The notes under the pieces are model-generated. The model was not told the origin of the DNA. It saw nothing but the letters and a program-made list of their open reading frames with translations, and did not search any database. A DNA stretch of 64,000 nucleotides, taken from the NCBI GenBank assembly GCA_002711995.1, contig PASN01000013.1:124001-188000 (forward strand), read 5' to 3'. A program made the translations under genes and the position numbers. Of this stretch, positions 43,159 to 52,455 are shown one piece after another; position 1 is the first letter of the stretch, and every line of letters begins with the position of its first letter. Source of the DNA: Halobacteriovoraceae bacterium. GTDB lineage: Bacteria > Bdellovibrionota > Bacteriovoracia > Bacteriovoracales > Bacteriovoracaceae.

Positions 43159-43939
43159 AGAATTCAAAACTCTAGACTATAAAAATGAAGAAGGCATAGG
43201 CTTTCTGACATTCAATAGACCAGACAAGCTGAATGCTCTAAATGCCGATGTAATAGATGAACTAGGTGAATTTTGCGAGTCTGTTAAAAATGAAAAGCTC
43301 ATAGGACTTATTGTAACTGGTGCTGGTGAGAAGGCCTTTGTTGCTGGTGCTGACATTCAAGCAATGAGTGGTATGAATTCTAGCGAGGCTTCAAGTTTTG
43401 CAGGAAGAGGACAAAAGGCTACTTTAGCTTTGGAAAACCTTCCTTTCCCAGTCATTGCAGCTGTGAACGGCTTTGCTTTGGGTGGAGGGCTTGAGATGGC
43501 ACTTTCATGCGACTTCATTCTTGCATCTGAGAATGCTGTTTTCGGTTTGCCTGAGGGAAGTTTGGGCCTAATCCCTGGCTTTGGGGGAACTCAAAGACTT
43601 GCAAAAGTGGTTGGAATGAACCGCGCAAAAGAATTGATCTATACTGGAAGAATGGTAAAAGCTGAAGAGGCCGAGGATATAGGACTATCCTTATCAACAC
43701 ATGCAAGTAAAGAAGAGCTAATTCAAGCTTGTGTTTCTATTGTGAAAAAGAGTTCTAAAAACTCTATAAACGCCATAGCAATGGCCAAGGATGCCCTCAA
43801 CAGAGGCCAGTCTTTGAGCGTTGAAGATGGTCTAAAAATTGAACAAAAGCTTTTTGGGGAAATCTTCTCTTCATATGATATGAAAGAGGGGACAACCGCA
43901 TTCTTGGAAAAAAGAAAACCTAATTTTAAAGGAGAATAA
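43151..43939 (+). CDS. Enoyl-CoA hydratase
   Basis: From the ATG at 43151 there are 262 residues, eight bases overlapping hbd. The longer frame from 42998 is an artefact inside hbd. The crotonase core has FVAGADIQAM, AVNGFALGGGLEMALSCDF and FGLPEGSLGLIPGFGGTQRL. The two catalytic Glu are in LEM and PEG. It hydrates enoyl-CoA to 3-hydroxyacyl-CoA, the step before Hbd in oxidation. It is three bases from the dehydrogenase. Confidence 0.93.
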   Translation: MNKEFKTLDYKNEEGIGFLTFNRPDKLNALNADVIDELGEFCESVKNEKLIGLIVTGAGEKAFVAGADIQAMSGMNSSEASSFAGRGQKATLALENLPFPVIAAVNGFALGGGLEMALSCDFILASENAVFGLPEGSLGLIPGFGGTQRLAKVVGMNRAKELIYTGRMVKAEEAEDIGLSLSTHASKEELIQACVSIVKKSSKNSINAIAMAKDALNRGQSLSVEDGLKIEQKLFGEIFSSYDMKEGTTAFLEKRKPNFKGE

Positions 43940-43942
43940 ATA

Positions 43943-45085
43943 ATGTTGCTCGACGATTCATACAAAGAGATTAAAGATATGATTGCCAAATTTTCGGACA
44001 ATGATGTGGCCCCTTTGGCCGCTGAAATTGACAGAAATGGAGCAATTCCAAAAGAACTTATCCAAAAGCTTGGCGAGAACGGATTTTTGGGAAGCTATGT
44101 GCCTGAAGAGTACGGCGGAGCAGGGATGGACTACCTTTCCTATGCAATGATCGTCGAAGAGATTTCTAGAAGTTGTGGCTCCACTGGAGTTCTTGTTTCT
44201 GCACATACCTCTCTTTGTGTTTGGCCAATATTGGAATTTGGAAATGAAGAACAAAAGAAAAAGTTTCTTCCAAAGCTTGCCAGCGGCGAACATATAGGCT
44301 GTTTCTGCCTTTCAGAACCAAACGCTGGAACGGACGCTGGGTCACTTACAACGTTTGCTGAAGACAAGGGTGATCACTACGAACTAAATGGCGTTAAAAA
44401 CTGGATCACAAACGGCAAAGAAGCGGATATTGCGATTGTTTTTGCTAAGACTGAGAAGACAAACGACTACAAGGGCATCAGCGCGTTTATCGTAGAGACA
44501 AAGTCAGAAGGCTACTCAATCATTAAAGAAGAAGAAAAGCTTGGAATCAAAGGCTCTTCGACGTGTCAGCTGGCTTTTGACAAAGTAAAGGTACCAAAAG
44601 AGAACTTGCTAGGGCCTGAGAAAAAGGGCTTTAAGATTGCCATGGCCACTCTGGACGGGGGAAGAATTGGCATTGCTTCTCAAGCTTTAGGTATTGCTGA
44701 AGGAGCATTCAGATATGCTCGTAACTATGCTACTCAAAGGGTTCAATTTGGTAAGCCAATCTCAAGTCTTCAGGCAATTCAATTTAAAATTGCAGATATG
44801 AGCACTAAAATCGCGGCATCAAGACTTTTAATTTACCATGCAAGTGCTTTAAAAGATAAAGGCCTTTCTTTCACTAAGGAAAGTGCTCATGCAAAACTCT
44901 TTGCTGCCGAGGCTGCAATGTGGGTAACCACTAATGCGATTCAGGTCCTGGGTGGAAATGGCTATACCAAAGAGTACCCTGTGGAGAGATACTTTAGAGA
45001 CGCGAAGATCACAGAGATTTACGAAGGAACATCAGAAATTCAAAGAGTGGTAATCGCCGCAAATGAGTTTAAAGAAGTTCAATAA
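43943..45085 (+). CDS. Short-chain acyl-CoA dehydrogenase
   Basis: The 380-residue flavoenzyme introduces the first double bond in acyl-CoA. It shows [47 protein letters not shown], and [13 protein letters not shown], the catalytic Glu being in Y-E-G-T-S-E. It closes the hbd operon. Length and motifs are normal for the butyryl-CoA dehydrogenase-like group. The electron-transfer flavoprotein genes are not in this window. Confidence 0.93.
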   Translation: MLLDDSYKEIKDMIAKFSDNDVAPLAAEIDRNGAIPKELIQKLGENGFLGSYVPEEYGGAGMDYLSYAMIVEEISRSCGSTGVLVSAHTSLCVWPILEFGNEEQKKKFLPKLASGEHIGCFCLSEPNAGTDAGSLTTFAEDKGDHYELNGVKNWITNGKEADIAIVFAKTEKTNDYKGISAFIVETKSEGYSIIKEEEKLGIKGSSTCQLAFDKVKVPKENLLGPEKKGFKIAMATLDGGRIGIASQALGIAEGAFRYARNYATQRVQFGKPISSLQAIQFKIADMSTKIAASRLLIYHASALKDKGLSFTKESAHAKLFAAEAAMWVTTNAIQVLGGNGYTKEYPVERYFRDAKITEIYEGTSEIQRVVIAANEFKEVQ

Positions 45086-45099
45086 AAAAAATTGTGTAA

Positions 45100-45150
45100 A
45101 CAGGTATAACTAGGTTGGCATTTAGACTGCTCGATGATAGTTTTACCTGT
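45100..45150. promoter_or_regulatory. 13-bp inverted repeat before the histone-like gene
   Basis: ACAGGTATAACTA (45100-45112) and TAGTTTTACCTGT (45138-45150) pair at 12 of 13 positions around 25 bases. TTGGCA in the spacer could be a -35. It can be an operator or a terminator for the acyl-CoA dehydrogenase operon. Confidence 0.4.
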
Positions 45151-45182
45151 CTTATTACTTTTTATTTAGGGAGTTAACGCTC

Positions 45183-46349
45183 ATGGCAAAGGCCAAGAAG
45201 AAAGCAACAAAGAAAGCAGCGAAGAAAAAAACTGCCAAAAAAACTGTTAAAAAAGCAGCTAAGAAAGTCGCAAAAGCGGCCAAGAAGGTTGCTAAAAAGG
45301 CGACTAAAAAAGTAACCAAAAAGAAGACCGCCAAGAAAAAAATAGCTAAAAAAACAGCTAAAAAAACCGCTAAGAAGTCCACGACTAAGAAAGCGGCAAA
45401 GAAGAAAACTGCCAAGAAAGTAGCTAAAAAGAAGGCTGCCAAGAAAGTCGCGAAGAAAAAAGTGGCAAAAAAGTCCACGGCTAAAAAGACGGCAAAGAAA
45501 AAGGCTACAAAAAAAGTGACTAAGAAAAAAACATCCAAGAAAACGGCTAAGAAAGCTGCTAAAAAAACTGCAAAGAAGACAGCTAAGAAAACAGCTAAGA
45601 AAACAGCGAAAAAGGTAGCTAAGAAGACTGCTAAAAAAGCGGCACCTAAAAAAGCGGCCAAAAAGACTGCAAAAAAAGCTTCTAAAAAAACAGCCAAAAC
45701 AACTACGGCCAAAAAGGCTCAAGAGCCCAAAGCTCCAGAGAGCAAAAAACCAACAAAAGTTGAGGCCAAGAAGTCGACAAAAACAGCGTCCAAAGATACT
45801 GATATGAAACAGGCTAAAAAGGCTAAGGCCAAGAAGGCCGTTGAGACAGTAGAAGAGGCGTCAATGAAGCAACCTGTGAATGAAATCGAAGAAGCTTCCA
45901 CTAAGGTTCAAGACGAGATTTCAGCTCTATCCGAGAACTTCAATTGGGAGGACATTGCTGGTGCAATTTCAAGCTTGGACTTCTTTGTGGATCATAGATC
46001 TGATGAGTGCTTGGAGAAGGGATGTGAAAACCTTCGTACAACTCAGCAGTATTGTAGACTTCATTATATCGCCAATTGGTACGATATTAAGAGAAAGAGA
46101 GACATACTTAAAGAAGGTATGCTTCAAGAGTATATTGAAGAGTTGATCTCTAAATATCCTCCAAAGCTTATTGAGTCTATTCTGACTGATTTACATGATG
46201 ATAAAGACTTCTTTAAGGCCTTAAGTGAGCTCAATATAACTAGTGAATTTGACTTTGAAGAAGAGGATTTTGACTCTGATTCAGATGATGAAGACATTAC
46301 TATTGAGACCAGATCGATAGGATCGAATAGATTTGACGAAGATAATTAA
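45183..46349 (+). CDS. Histone H1-like KA-rich protein with zinc-finger-like tail
   Basis: The 388-residue protein has an N-terminal half (to about residue 180) of Lys/Ala repeats such as AKKTAKKTAKKTAKK, as in bacterial H1/HC1-like nucleoid proteins that coat DNA. The C-terminal 150 residues are different: ECLEKGC and YCRLHYIANWYDIKRKRD give C-x4-C-x9-C-x2-H, a zinc-binding pattern. Then come a helical region and an acidic Asp/Glu tail (EEDFDSDSDDEDI). The tail could shield the basic half. A strong terminator follows. The role in nucleoid packing is inferred from the basic half. Confidence 0.8.
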   Translation: MAKAKKKATKKAAKKKTAKKTVKKAAKKVAKAAKKVAKKATKKVTKKKTAKKKIAKKTAKKTAKKSTTKKAAKKKTAKKVAKKKAAKKVAKKKVAKKSTAKKTAKKKATKKVTKKKTSKKTAKKAAKKTAKKTAKKTAKKTAKKVAKKTAKKAAPKKAAKKTAKKASKKTAKTTTAKKAQEPKAPESKKPTKVEAKKSTKTASKDTDMKQAKKAKAKKAVETVEEASMKQPVNEIEEASTKVQDEISALSENFNWEDIAGAISSLDFFVDHRSDECLEKGCENLRTTQQYCRLHYIANWYDIKRKRDILKEGMLQEYIEELISKYPPKLIESILTDLHDDKDFFKALSELNITSEFDFEEEDFDSDSDDEDITIETRSIGSNRFDEDN

Positions 46350-46352
46350 AAA

Positions 46353-46379
46353 AAGGGCCTTTCGGCCCTTTTTTTTTTA
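46353..46379. terminator. Bidirectional intrinsic terminator
   Basis: AAGGGCC (46353-46359) and GGCCCTT (46364-46370) pair around TTTC, with A and T runs on the two sides. It serves the histone-like gene and the convergent gene at 46381. Confidence 0.9.
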
Positions 46380-46380
46380 T

Positions 46381-46845
46381 CTAAAAATCTTCACCTTTTA
46401 AAATTTCTTCAGCCTGAAGGCTTAGAGATACATTCTCTCTAGTAATCTTGTAGTGGAAAGTGTGTTCTCTAAACTTGTTCTCTGTCCAATTAGGACAAAA
46501 GTCACTCCAGTCCTCATTAGCAAAAATATCATCGAGGATATGGCCACTTAGGTCTACCAACTCTTTTAAGGCCTTGCTTAAGTCCTTACTTTTCATATCT
46601 TGTGATGTGTCATGAGAAATGAAAATTGAAATTGGCGCTGCAAGTTGATCACTGTGGTGAATGTAGGAGATGACTACAACAAATTCTTTATCAAAAATCT
46701 GACCATATACGTCAAAAAACCTATTATCTTTTTCCGACTGATCTAAATATGTTTCTGTAAGAACTTTAACGAACTCTTCAGTCCACTCTGGAGGAAGGCT
46801 TTTGCCCTTAGATGTGTCACTCTCGTCATATCTGCCTAATAGCAT
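46381..46845 (-). CDS. Hypothetical cytoplasmic protein
   Basis: The 154-residue acidic protein has no signal or membrane segment and no motif that I recognise. Seen features are WTEEFVKVLTETYLDQ near the start, a beta-rich middle (FVVVISYIHHSD, then ISIFISHDTS) and WSDFCPNWTENKFREH near the end. The reading frame has normal coding character for this genome. AGGAGC before the ATG (site about 46855) supports translation. It converges on the histone-like gene through a shared terminator. Confidence 0.6.
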   Translation of the reverse strand: MLLGRYDESDTSKGKSLPPEWTEEFVKVLTETYLDQSEKDNRFFDVYGQIFDKEFVVVISYIHHSDQLAAPISIFISHDTSQDMKSKDLSKALKELVDLSGHILDDIFANEDWSDFCPNWTENKFREHTFHYKITRENVSLSLQAEEILKGEDF

Positions 46846-46982
46846 TAGATGCTCCTTTTTTATTAGAAGGTAAGGGAATAGCGCAAAGCGTTCAAATAGC
46901 CAAGAGGATTTGATTTTTGACTATTAGTTATGGAATTATAACCCCGCAAAGTTTAAAATAACCTAAAGAAAAAGGATGAATT

Positions 46983-48143
46983 ATGACTGTTTATATCTTA
47001 GGTGGGGCAAGAACCCCTCAAGGAAGTTTTTTAGGGACTCTTTCAAATGTTCCAGCTCCAAAGCTTGGCGCAACAGCTATTGAGGGAGCTTTAGAGAAGG
47101 CCAATGTTGACAAAAACAACGTTGACGAAGTTTTTATGGGCAACGTGGTTCAGGCCGGCGTTGGTCAAGCTCCAGCAAGACAGGCGACTTTGTTCGCTGG
47201 CCTTGGAGAGAATGTTCCAGCAACAACAATCAATAAGGTCTGTGGTTCAGGCATGCAGTCCCTAATACTAGGAGCAAGAACTGTTCTAACTAATGAAAAT
47301 GATCTTGTAGTATGTGGTGGTATGGAGAATATGTCTATGGCCCCACACATGCTTATGAATTCTAGAAATGGACATAAGTTTGGAAGCACAGAAATGAAAG
47401 ATGCCATGCAATGGGATGGATTGTGGGATGTGTACAGCGACCAGCCTATGGGGAACTGCGCTGAAGAATGCACAACTGAATTTCAAATGACTAGAGAAGA
47501 GCAGGATGCATATGCAACAGAGTCTTTTAAAAGAGCTCAAAAAGCTCAAGCTGATGGCATCTTCAAGTCTGAGATAGCTCCAGTTACCATCAAGACAAGA
47601 AAGGGCGATGTTGTAGTTTCTGAGGACGAAGGACCAGGGAAAGTTAAGTTTGATAAGATGGCCGCTTTGAGACCTGCCTTCAAAAAAGACGGAACGATCA
47701 CAGCAGCAAACGCTTCAACTATAAATGATGGCGCATGCGCTCTAATTCTTGGCTCTGAGAAATACAAAGACCAAGCAAAGTTTAAAATTAGATCTTGGTC
47801 TAATCATGCTCAAAACCCTACATGGTTTACCACTGCTCCTATTGAAGCGATTAAAAAGAATCTTGAGAAAGAGAATCTGCAAGTTTCGGATATTGACCTT
47901 TGGGAAATCAACGAGGCCTTCGCCGCAGTTTCAATGGCGTCAATTAAGAAGCTCGAGCTGGATCACTCAAAAGTAAATATCTATGGTGGAGGCGTAAGTC
48001 TTGGCCATCCAATCGGAACTAGTGGAGCAAGAATTGTTCTTTCTCTTATGAATGCGTTGGAAAGAAATGACAAAAAATTAGGTCTTGCCGCAATTTGTAT
48101 TGGCGGTGGAGAGGCCTTAAGCGTAATTGTCGAAAGACTATAA
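46983..48143 (+). CDS. Acetyl-CoA C-acetyltransferase (thiolase)
   Basis: The 386-residue enzyme joins or splits acetyl groups on CoA thioesters. The active-site Cys is in NKVCGSGMQSL (about residue 88), the His in GGVSLGHPIGTSGARI and the second Cys in AICIGGGEALS. It belongs with the hbd/hydratase/dehydrogenase set 2 kb upstream but is transcribed separately, with AAGGATGAATT before the ATG. It is followed after 15 bases by a cyclic-nucleotide-binding-domain protein, perhaps on the same transcript. Confidence 0.94.
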   Translation: MTVYILGGARTPQGSFLGTLSNVPAPKLGATAIEGALEKANVDKNNVDEVFMGNVVQAGVGQAPARQATLFAGLGENVPATTINKVCGSGMQSLILGARTVLTNENDLVVCGGMENMSMAPHMLMNSRNGHKFGSTEMKDAMQWDGLWDVYSDQPMGNCAEECTTEFQMTREEQDAYATESFKRAQKAQADGIFKSEIAPVTIKTRKGDVVVSEDEGPGKVKFDKMAALRPAFKKDGTITAANASTINDGACALILGSEKYKDQAKFKIRSWSNHAQNPTWFTTAPIEAIKKNLEKENLQVSDIDLWEINEAFAAVSMASIKKLELDHSKVNIYGGGVSLGHPIGTSGARIVLSLMNALERNDKKLGLAAICIGGGEALSVIVERL

Positions 48144-48158
48144 TTTTAAGGTGGCCGT

Positions 48159-49214
48159 GTGAGTGATAAAAAAGCAGGTGCAAAATCTGGTCTTAGAAAA
48201 TTAAAACCAGGTGAAGTACTCTTCAACGATGGAGAGAAGGCAAACTCTCTTTATATTATTCAAAACGGCCAACTTAGACTTTTCAAGCCCAAGGGCAAAG
48301 GCTTCATTGAGATTGCTGTTCTGCGAGCGGGTGAAGTTATAGGGGAGATGGCCTACTTCGACAGTGAAGGTGGAGGCAAAAGAAGCTGTTCTGCATCTGC
48401 TATGGTTTCCTCTGAAGTCATTGAAATCTCCTTTACCGCTTTTGCAAAAACAATGTCAGGTCTCAACCCTTGGTTTAAGACTATCATTAATACCCTGGCA
48501 AACAGACTTAGAAGCACCAATGCTCGAGTTAAAGAGCTTGAGTCCAACTCCACTTCTGTAAACTATAGCACAGGCAAACACACTGGATATGAGTTCTTCA
48601 AAAGCAGCGACATAATCAAAATACTTGGCGCTTTCTTTTTAGTTTTCAAGTCTCATGGAGAGGAGCATTCAAGTGGTGTTGCTCTTCATAGAAAGACACT
48701 TGATCTTTATTGCAAAGAGATATTTGGTGTCATTGAATCCAAAATCGATGAGATGGCGATCGTTCTTCAGGACGTCGGGCTTCTTAACTTTGAAAATGAC
48801 AAAGACGGACATCCTAAGATTTGGGTTATGACTAGTTTGGACAAGCTTAGAGCTTTGTTTATTTTCTATAATACTGAAAAATATCTAACAGATGACAAAA
48901 AGTTAAAGATTAGTAAGAAGTGCCAGACCTTCCTTGAGAGAATCTGGGAAAGAGTTCAGTCTCAACCGAATTCTGAAAGTGTTCTTACTGAAGTCGCTAT
49001 AAGTGACATGCTAGAGGCCTGGAAAGAAAAGCATATCAATGTAAACTTGGATCACCTACAAGATGCTAGAAACTATGGAATTGTGGGAGAGGTGATGGTC
49101 CAGGATGGAGGCAAGCTCTCTCTTGAGGTTAATTTTCATAAGCTCAAAAAACAGCTGCCTAATATTCAGTTTATGAACAGAATCAACGACGCCAACGAAC
49201 AAAAGTCTGGCTAA
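48159..49214 (+). CDS. Cyclic-nucleotide-binding-domain protein without DNA-binding domain
   Basis: The 351-residue protein has a cNMP-binding beta barrel at residues about 10-120 (LKPGEVLFNDGEKANSLYII, then GEVIGEMAYFD). After LANRLRSTNARVKEL, where CRP has a helix-turn-helix, there is instead a long helical region to the end with no recognisable domain. It is thus a CRP relative with a new output. The GTG at 48159 follows AAGGTGGCC. It is 15 bases behind the thiolase. The ligand need not be cAMP. Confidence 0.75.
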   Translation: MSDKKAGAKSGLRKLKPGEVLFNDGEKANSLYIIQNGQLRLFKPKGKGFIEIAVLRAGEVIGEMAYFDSEGGGKRSCSASAMVSSEVIEISFTAFAKTMSGLNPWFKTIINTLANRLRSTNARVKELESNSTSVNYSTGKHTGYEFFKSSDIIKILGAFFLVFKSHGEEHSSGVALHRKTLDLYCKEIFGVIESKIDEMAIVLQDVGLLNFENDKDGHPKIWVMTSLDKLRALFIFYNTEKYLTDDKKLKISKKCQTFLERIWERVQSQPNSESVLTEVAISDMLEAWKEKHINVNLDHLQDARNYGIVGEVMVQDGGKLSLEVNFHKLKKQLPNIQFMNRINDANEQKSG

Positions 49215-50629
49215 ATGGCCATTGGCTTATAATAAATGTTGATGTCATCGCCACTTTTAATAATGCTTGTTCCATTTAATTTAATGAAGTAGCCAGACTT
49301 CAAGACCTCTGGCGTTACAGGAGCGTTCGTAGGTCCTGGAACTTTTATGTTCTTAGAAGGCTGGTAACCAACATAAGTCCAACCATTGGTATTGTCGCTA
49401 TTTATTGTTTCACCGTTTATTTCAATTTTAATTGTACCTACCTGGGGCTCTCTTGGTAGCACTACGTATCCAAAGTACTCAGTTGGAGTTCTAGTCTTTG
49501 CTATTACACAGTCTGGGTAGGATATACGGGCATTTCCATTCAACTTGATAACAAGTCCCGTAACAGGCTCTCCTTCATCCGGAGCATACCTAGTGTTTAT
49601 GTTTGATTTGTAGCCTAAGTACTCAAACCCATTGCTTGAACTCTGTGGAATTTCAATCTTCTCGCCGTTCTCCTTTACCCGTAAAACGGTAATGTCGTCC
49701 TCTTGAATCGATGAGGCACTCGCTGAACTAATTTTCCAATGGTCGTATTTGTGGCCAACAAGTTCATGGTGAATACTGTTGTTCACTGTTTGGAAAAGTG
49801 TTGAGTAATTGCCAGAACAAAGGTCTCTAGCATGGTTGTATTGGGAGTCGTCCGATAGTCCAAAGTTTTGGTATAGATCCCTAGACATCTTGGCGTAGCG
49901 GCTATTGCCACCATGATAGTCCCAGCCGTTACACTTTCTATGAGGAGCTAAGGAGATAAATCTAAAGCTTTTCGCGTTTAGTGAAGATTTTAAATTTATA
50001 AATCTGTTCTTTTTATTGTTAAAGGCCGTGTTGTCATAGTCAATCATGCCGTTGTTTGTTGAGAGTGTGGTAGTGTCGTCATAATTAGAAATCATTACGG
50101 TGACAAGGTTGGCGTTCTTTCTAAAAATTTTGTTGTTTTTGTTGCTATTTATTAGATTGTAAACTCGATCAAAACCTTCTTCTGTGTTGCCGCCATGGGC
50201 CTCTGCGAAGAATACTGAACTATTAATATTTTCAAGCTTTACTAGATTGAAGTTGCTTATAGGACCTGACAGTGTGTCCGGGTCGCTAACTACTAAAGGG
50301 TAGTTGGTGATGTTGTCGCCCTGGTTAGGGTTCAAAGGGGCGATATAGACGTGATAGTCAAACTCGTTTGAAATAGTTGAAACGGTTTTAGCTATTTCTC
50401 CTTTTATGGCCTTAAAACTGTCTTTAAGTGTGCTTCCCGAATTGTCCACCACAAAGAGAATGTCCACAGGCGGCTTTACAAAGCGCATATTGGAGCATGC
50501 ATTCTGTTGAAACGTCTCCAAGTCGGGAGCTCCAAAGGTTTCGCCTACAGTGTTTTGTGTAAGTATTTCCTCGCCGCAAGAGGTGAGGAGAGTGGATAAA
50601 ACTAGAGTGAAAAGCAGCTTTTTAATCAT
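49211..50629 (-). CDS. VWA-domain lipoprotein
   Basis: The 472-residue protein has lipobox LTSC. A von Willebrand A domain covers about residues 55-260, with MIDAS-like VDILFVVDNSGSTLKDS (D-x-S-x-S) and a later Asp in MISNYDDTTT. The C-terminal 190 residues are beta-rich repeats with GYVVLPREPQVGTIKIEI and PGPTNAPVTPEVLKSGYFI, perhaps a surface adhesin module. VWA domains with MIDAS bind proteins through metal. It overlaps the cNMP gene stop by four bases (convergent). A surface role in contact is possible. Confidence 0.75.
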   Translation of the reverse strand: MIKKLLFTLVLSTLLTSCGEEILTQNTVGETFGAPDLETFQQNACSNMRFVKPPVDILFVVDNSGSTLKDSFKAIKGEIAKTVSTISNEFDYHVYIAPLNPNQGDNITNYPLVVSDPDTLSGPISNFNLVKLENINSSVFFAEAHGGNTEEGFDRVYNLINSNKNNKIFRKNANLVTVMISNYDDTTTLSTNNGMIDYDNTAFNNKKNRFINLKSSLNAKSFRFISLAPHRKCNGWDYHGGNSRYAKMSRDLYQNFGLSDDSQYNHARDLCSGNYSTLFQTVNNSIHHELVGHKYDHWKISSASASSIQEDDITVLRVKENGEKIEIPQSSSNGFEYLGYKSNINTRYAPDEGEPVTGLVIKLNGNARISYPDCVIAKTRTPTEYFGYVVLPREPQVGTIKIEINGETINSDNTNGWTYVGYQPSKNIKVPGPTNAPVTPEVLKSGYFIKLNGTSIIKSGDDINIYYKPMAI

Positions 50630-50776
50630 ATTTAATTCCTGTTATTTCATAGTACTAATCGGACAAAACCAGTATTCCTTTAATTTTGACGGCAAAATAT
50701 GCCTTGTTAGCTCATATAAAGAGTGTCTGAGTTAAAATTATAGTTAAGTACTTATAATTATTAGAGCGGAGTTCAG

Positions 50777-51550
50777 ATGAGTCACAAATGGTATTACGTA
50801 TTTGCTGGTGAGAGAAAAGGTCCTGTGGAAGAGGAGGAGATTATTTCTCTTATTCAGGCCGGAAAGCTCAAAGACGAGGATTACGTCTGGAGAAAGGGAT
50901 TTGAAAACTGGATGAAGCTTGCCATGGTTGATGAACTAAATACCCAAGAGCAAGAACCTGAAATGCCAGCTCCAATTCAAGAAGAAAAAGAAGTGAACCT
51001 AGCTGAGTGCGATAAAAAAGAAAAAGTGTTCTTTATCAAGACTGGAGCAGATAGGGGAAAAGCTGAAGTGGAATATGGCCCCTTCTCCCTGGAAATTTTG
51101 AAAAAGCTCTATGATGAAAATAGAATAAACGGCAAAACCTTTGTTTTCTCCAAGGAGATGGCGAACTGGAAACCCCTTGCTGATGTGAATGGGTTTGAAG
51201 AAGTGTTTGAAGAGGCCCCTCCTGAAATTAAAGAGGAAGATAGAAGGGCCTTTAGAAGAAAACCTTTTATCGCTCGCATGTTTATTGAAAATGAAAACAC
51301 TGTTTTTGAGGGAATCTGTAGAGATGTTTCTATTGGCGGTATGCAGGTCTTAGTGGACCATTTTCCTGTTAGTCCTGGGAAGAGAATCTCCATTAACGCT
51401 CACCCTGAAAACAGCGACTATCACTTTACGGCCTCCGGTGAAATTGTAAGGGAGCTCGAAGGAGGACTGGGATTCTCATTTAGATTTATAAATCTGAACG
51501 AGGAGGCGGTTCAAGCAATCAACTCCTACATTGCCCAAGAGCAGAGTTGA
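50777..51550 (+). CDS. Tandem GYF_2 and PilZ-domain protein
   Basis: The 257-residue protein has two GYF_2-like domains (KWYYVFAGERKGPVEEEEI and GPFSLEILKKLYDENRIN, each with a W residue) joined by an acidic linker. A C-terminal PilZ domain follows: EDRRAFRRKPFIARM has the R-x-x-x-R motif, and CRDVSIGGMQVLVD has D/N-x-S-x-x-G. Such PilZ domains bind c-di-GMP. GYF domains bind Pro-rich peptides. The gene overlaps a hydrolase start by four bases, so c-di-GMP may control a membrane or lipid task here. Confidence 0.82.
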   Translation: MSHKWYYVFAGERKGPVEEEEIISLIQAGKLKDEDYVWRKGFENWMKLAMVDELNTQEQEPEMPAPIQEEKEVNLAECDKKEKVFFIKTGADRGKAEVEYGPFSLEILKKLYDENRINGKTFVFSKEMANWKPLADVNGFEEVFEEAPPEIKEEDRRAFRRKPFIARMFIENENTVFEGICRDVSIGGMQVLVDHFPVSPGKRISINAHPENSDYHFTASGEIVRELEGGLGFSFRFINLNEEAVQAINSYIAQEQS

Positions 51551-52455
51551 GTGAGCTAAGCAAACCTCATATTTACAATGATGGCAATTTCCCCTCATGT
51601 GTTCAAGGGGCGCATGTTGCGTTCAAGCAGTACACAAACGGAAAAAAACTAAAAAAGAAAATCAAGCATATCATTTTGCAACATGGCGCAGTTGAGTATC
51701 ATAGACGCCATATAGATCTAATCTCCACTCTTCTTGGAAAGTATAAAAACGGTTTGATCATCTCATGCATGGACCTTGTTGGTCATGGGTACAGCGGCGG
51801 GGCGAGAGCTTACGTTGATGAATTTGATAGTTATCTAAAGGACTTTTTGACGTTTTCAGAAACAATTTCTGAACTGTATCAAGAGCATGAAGTTGAAAGC
51901 ACTCATTTTATTGCCCATAGTTTGGGAGGGGCCATCGCGGTAAAAGCAATGGTTGACTGGAAGGACCAAATCCCTTTCAAAGTGGACTCTATGGTTCTCA
52001 CAAATCCATGTATAAAACCAAGTATAAAGTTGCCAGGATTGTTAAAAGACTTTGTTTCCAGCGCTGGTAAAAACATGGGAAAAAGCAGAATCCCCAGCTT
52101 GTACAGGGGCAAAGACCTTACAAACGATAGAAGCAAGGCCATATCATTTGACGCCGACCACTTAAACTCTAACTTTATAACCTCCTCAATGGCATCTGCA
52201 ATTTTGCAGAATAGCTCAGTGATTATGTCTTACTCTTATTACCTTCAAACTCCTTCTCTTTTTATTTTATCGGGTCAGGATAAGATTGTGGATAATGAGG
52301 CAACTGACTTGTTCATTGGCGCAATGTCCAAGTCGTTAGCGAGCAAATTAGTGTACGACGAGGCCAAGCATGATATTTTAAATGAAACTTGCGCAAAGGA
52401 AGTTTTTCAAGAGATAATCGATTATATTGATAGGACGCAATTGGAGATAAAATGA
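51547..52455 (+). CDS. Monoacylglycerol-lipase-like alpha/beta hydrolase
   Basis: The 302-residue protein has HIILQHGAVEYHRRH, MDLVGHGYSGGARAYVDEFD, nucleophile elbow FIAHSLGGAIA, Asp in ILSGQDKIVD and His in DEAKHDILNE, the whole set of YtpA/MAGL-type hydrolases. It starts at a TTG whose last base overlaps the PilZ gene stop. Its own stop overlaps the next lipoprotein gene (ATGA). Lipid turnover under c-di-GMP control is a possible theme. No signal peptide, so it acts inside. Confidence 0.85.
   Translation: MSELSKPHIYNDGNFPSCVQGAHVAFKQYTNGKKLKKKIKHIILQHGAVEYHRRHIDLISTLLGKYKNGLIISCMDLVGHGYSGGARAYVDEFDSYLKDFLTFSETISELYQEHEVESTHFIAHSLGGAIAVKAMVDWKDQIPFKVDSMVLTNPCIKPSIKLPGLLKDFVSSAGKNMGKSRIPSLYRGKDLTNDRSKAISFDADHLNSNFITSSMASAILQNSSVIMSYSYYLQTPSLFILSGQDKIVDNEATDLFIGAMSKSLASKLVYDEAKHDILNETCAKEVFQEIIDYIDRTQLEIK

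Noticed and set aside
45155-45722. Long reverse-strand frames rich in Phe, Ala and Leu opposite the KA-rich gene
   Set aside because: They are the mirror of Lys/Ala codons (AAA/AAG and GCN) of the real gene and have no ribosome site or family pattern.
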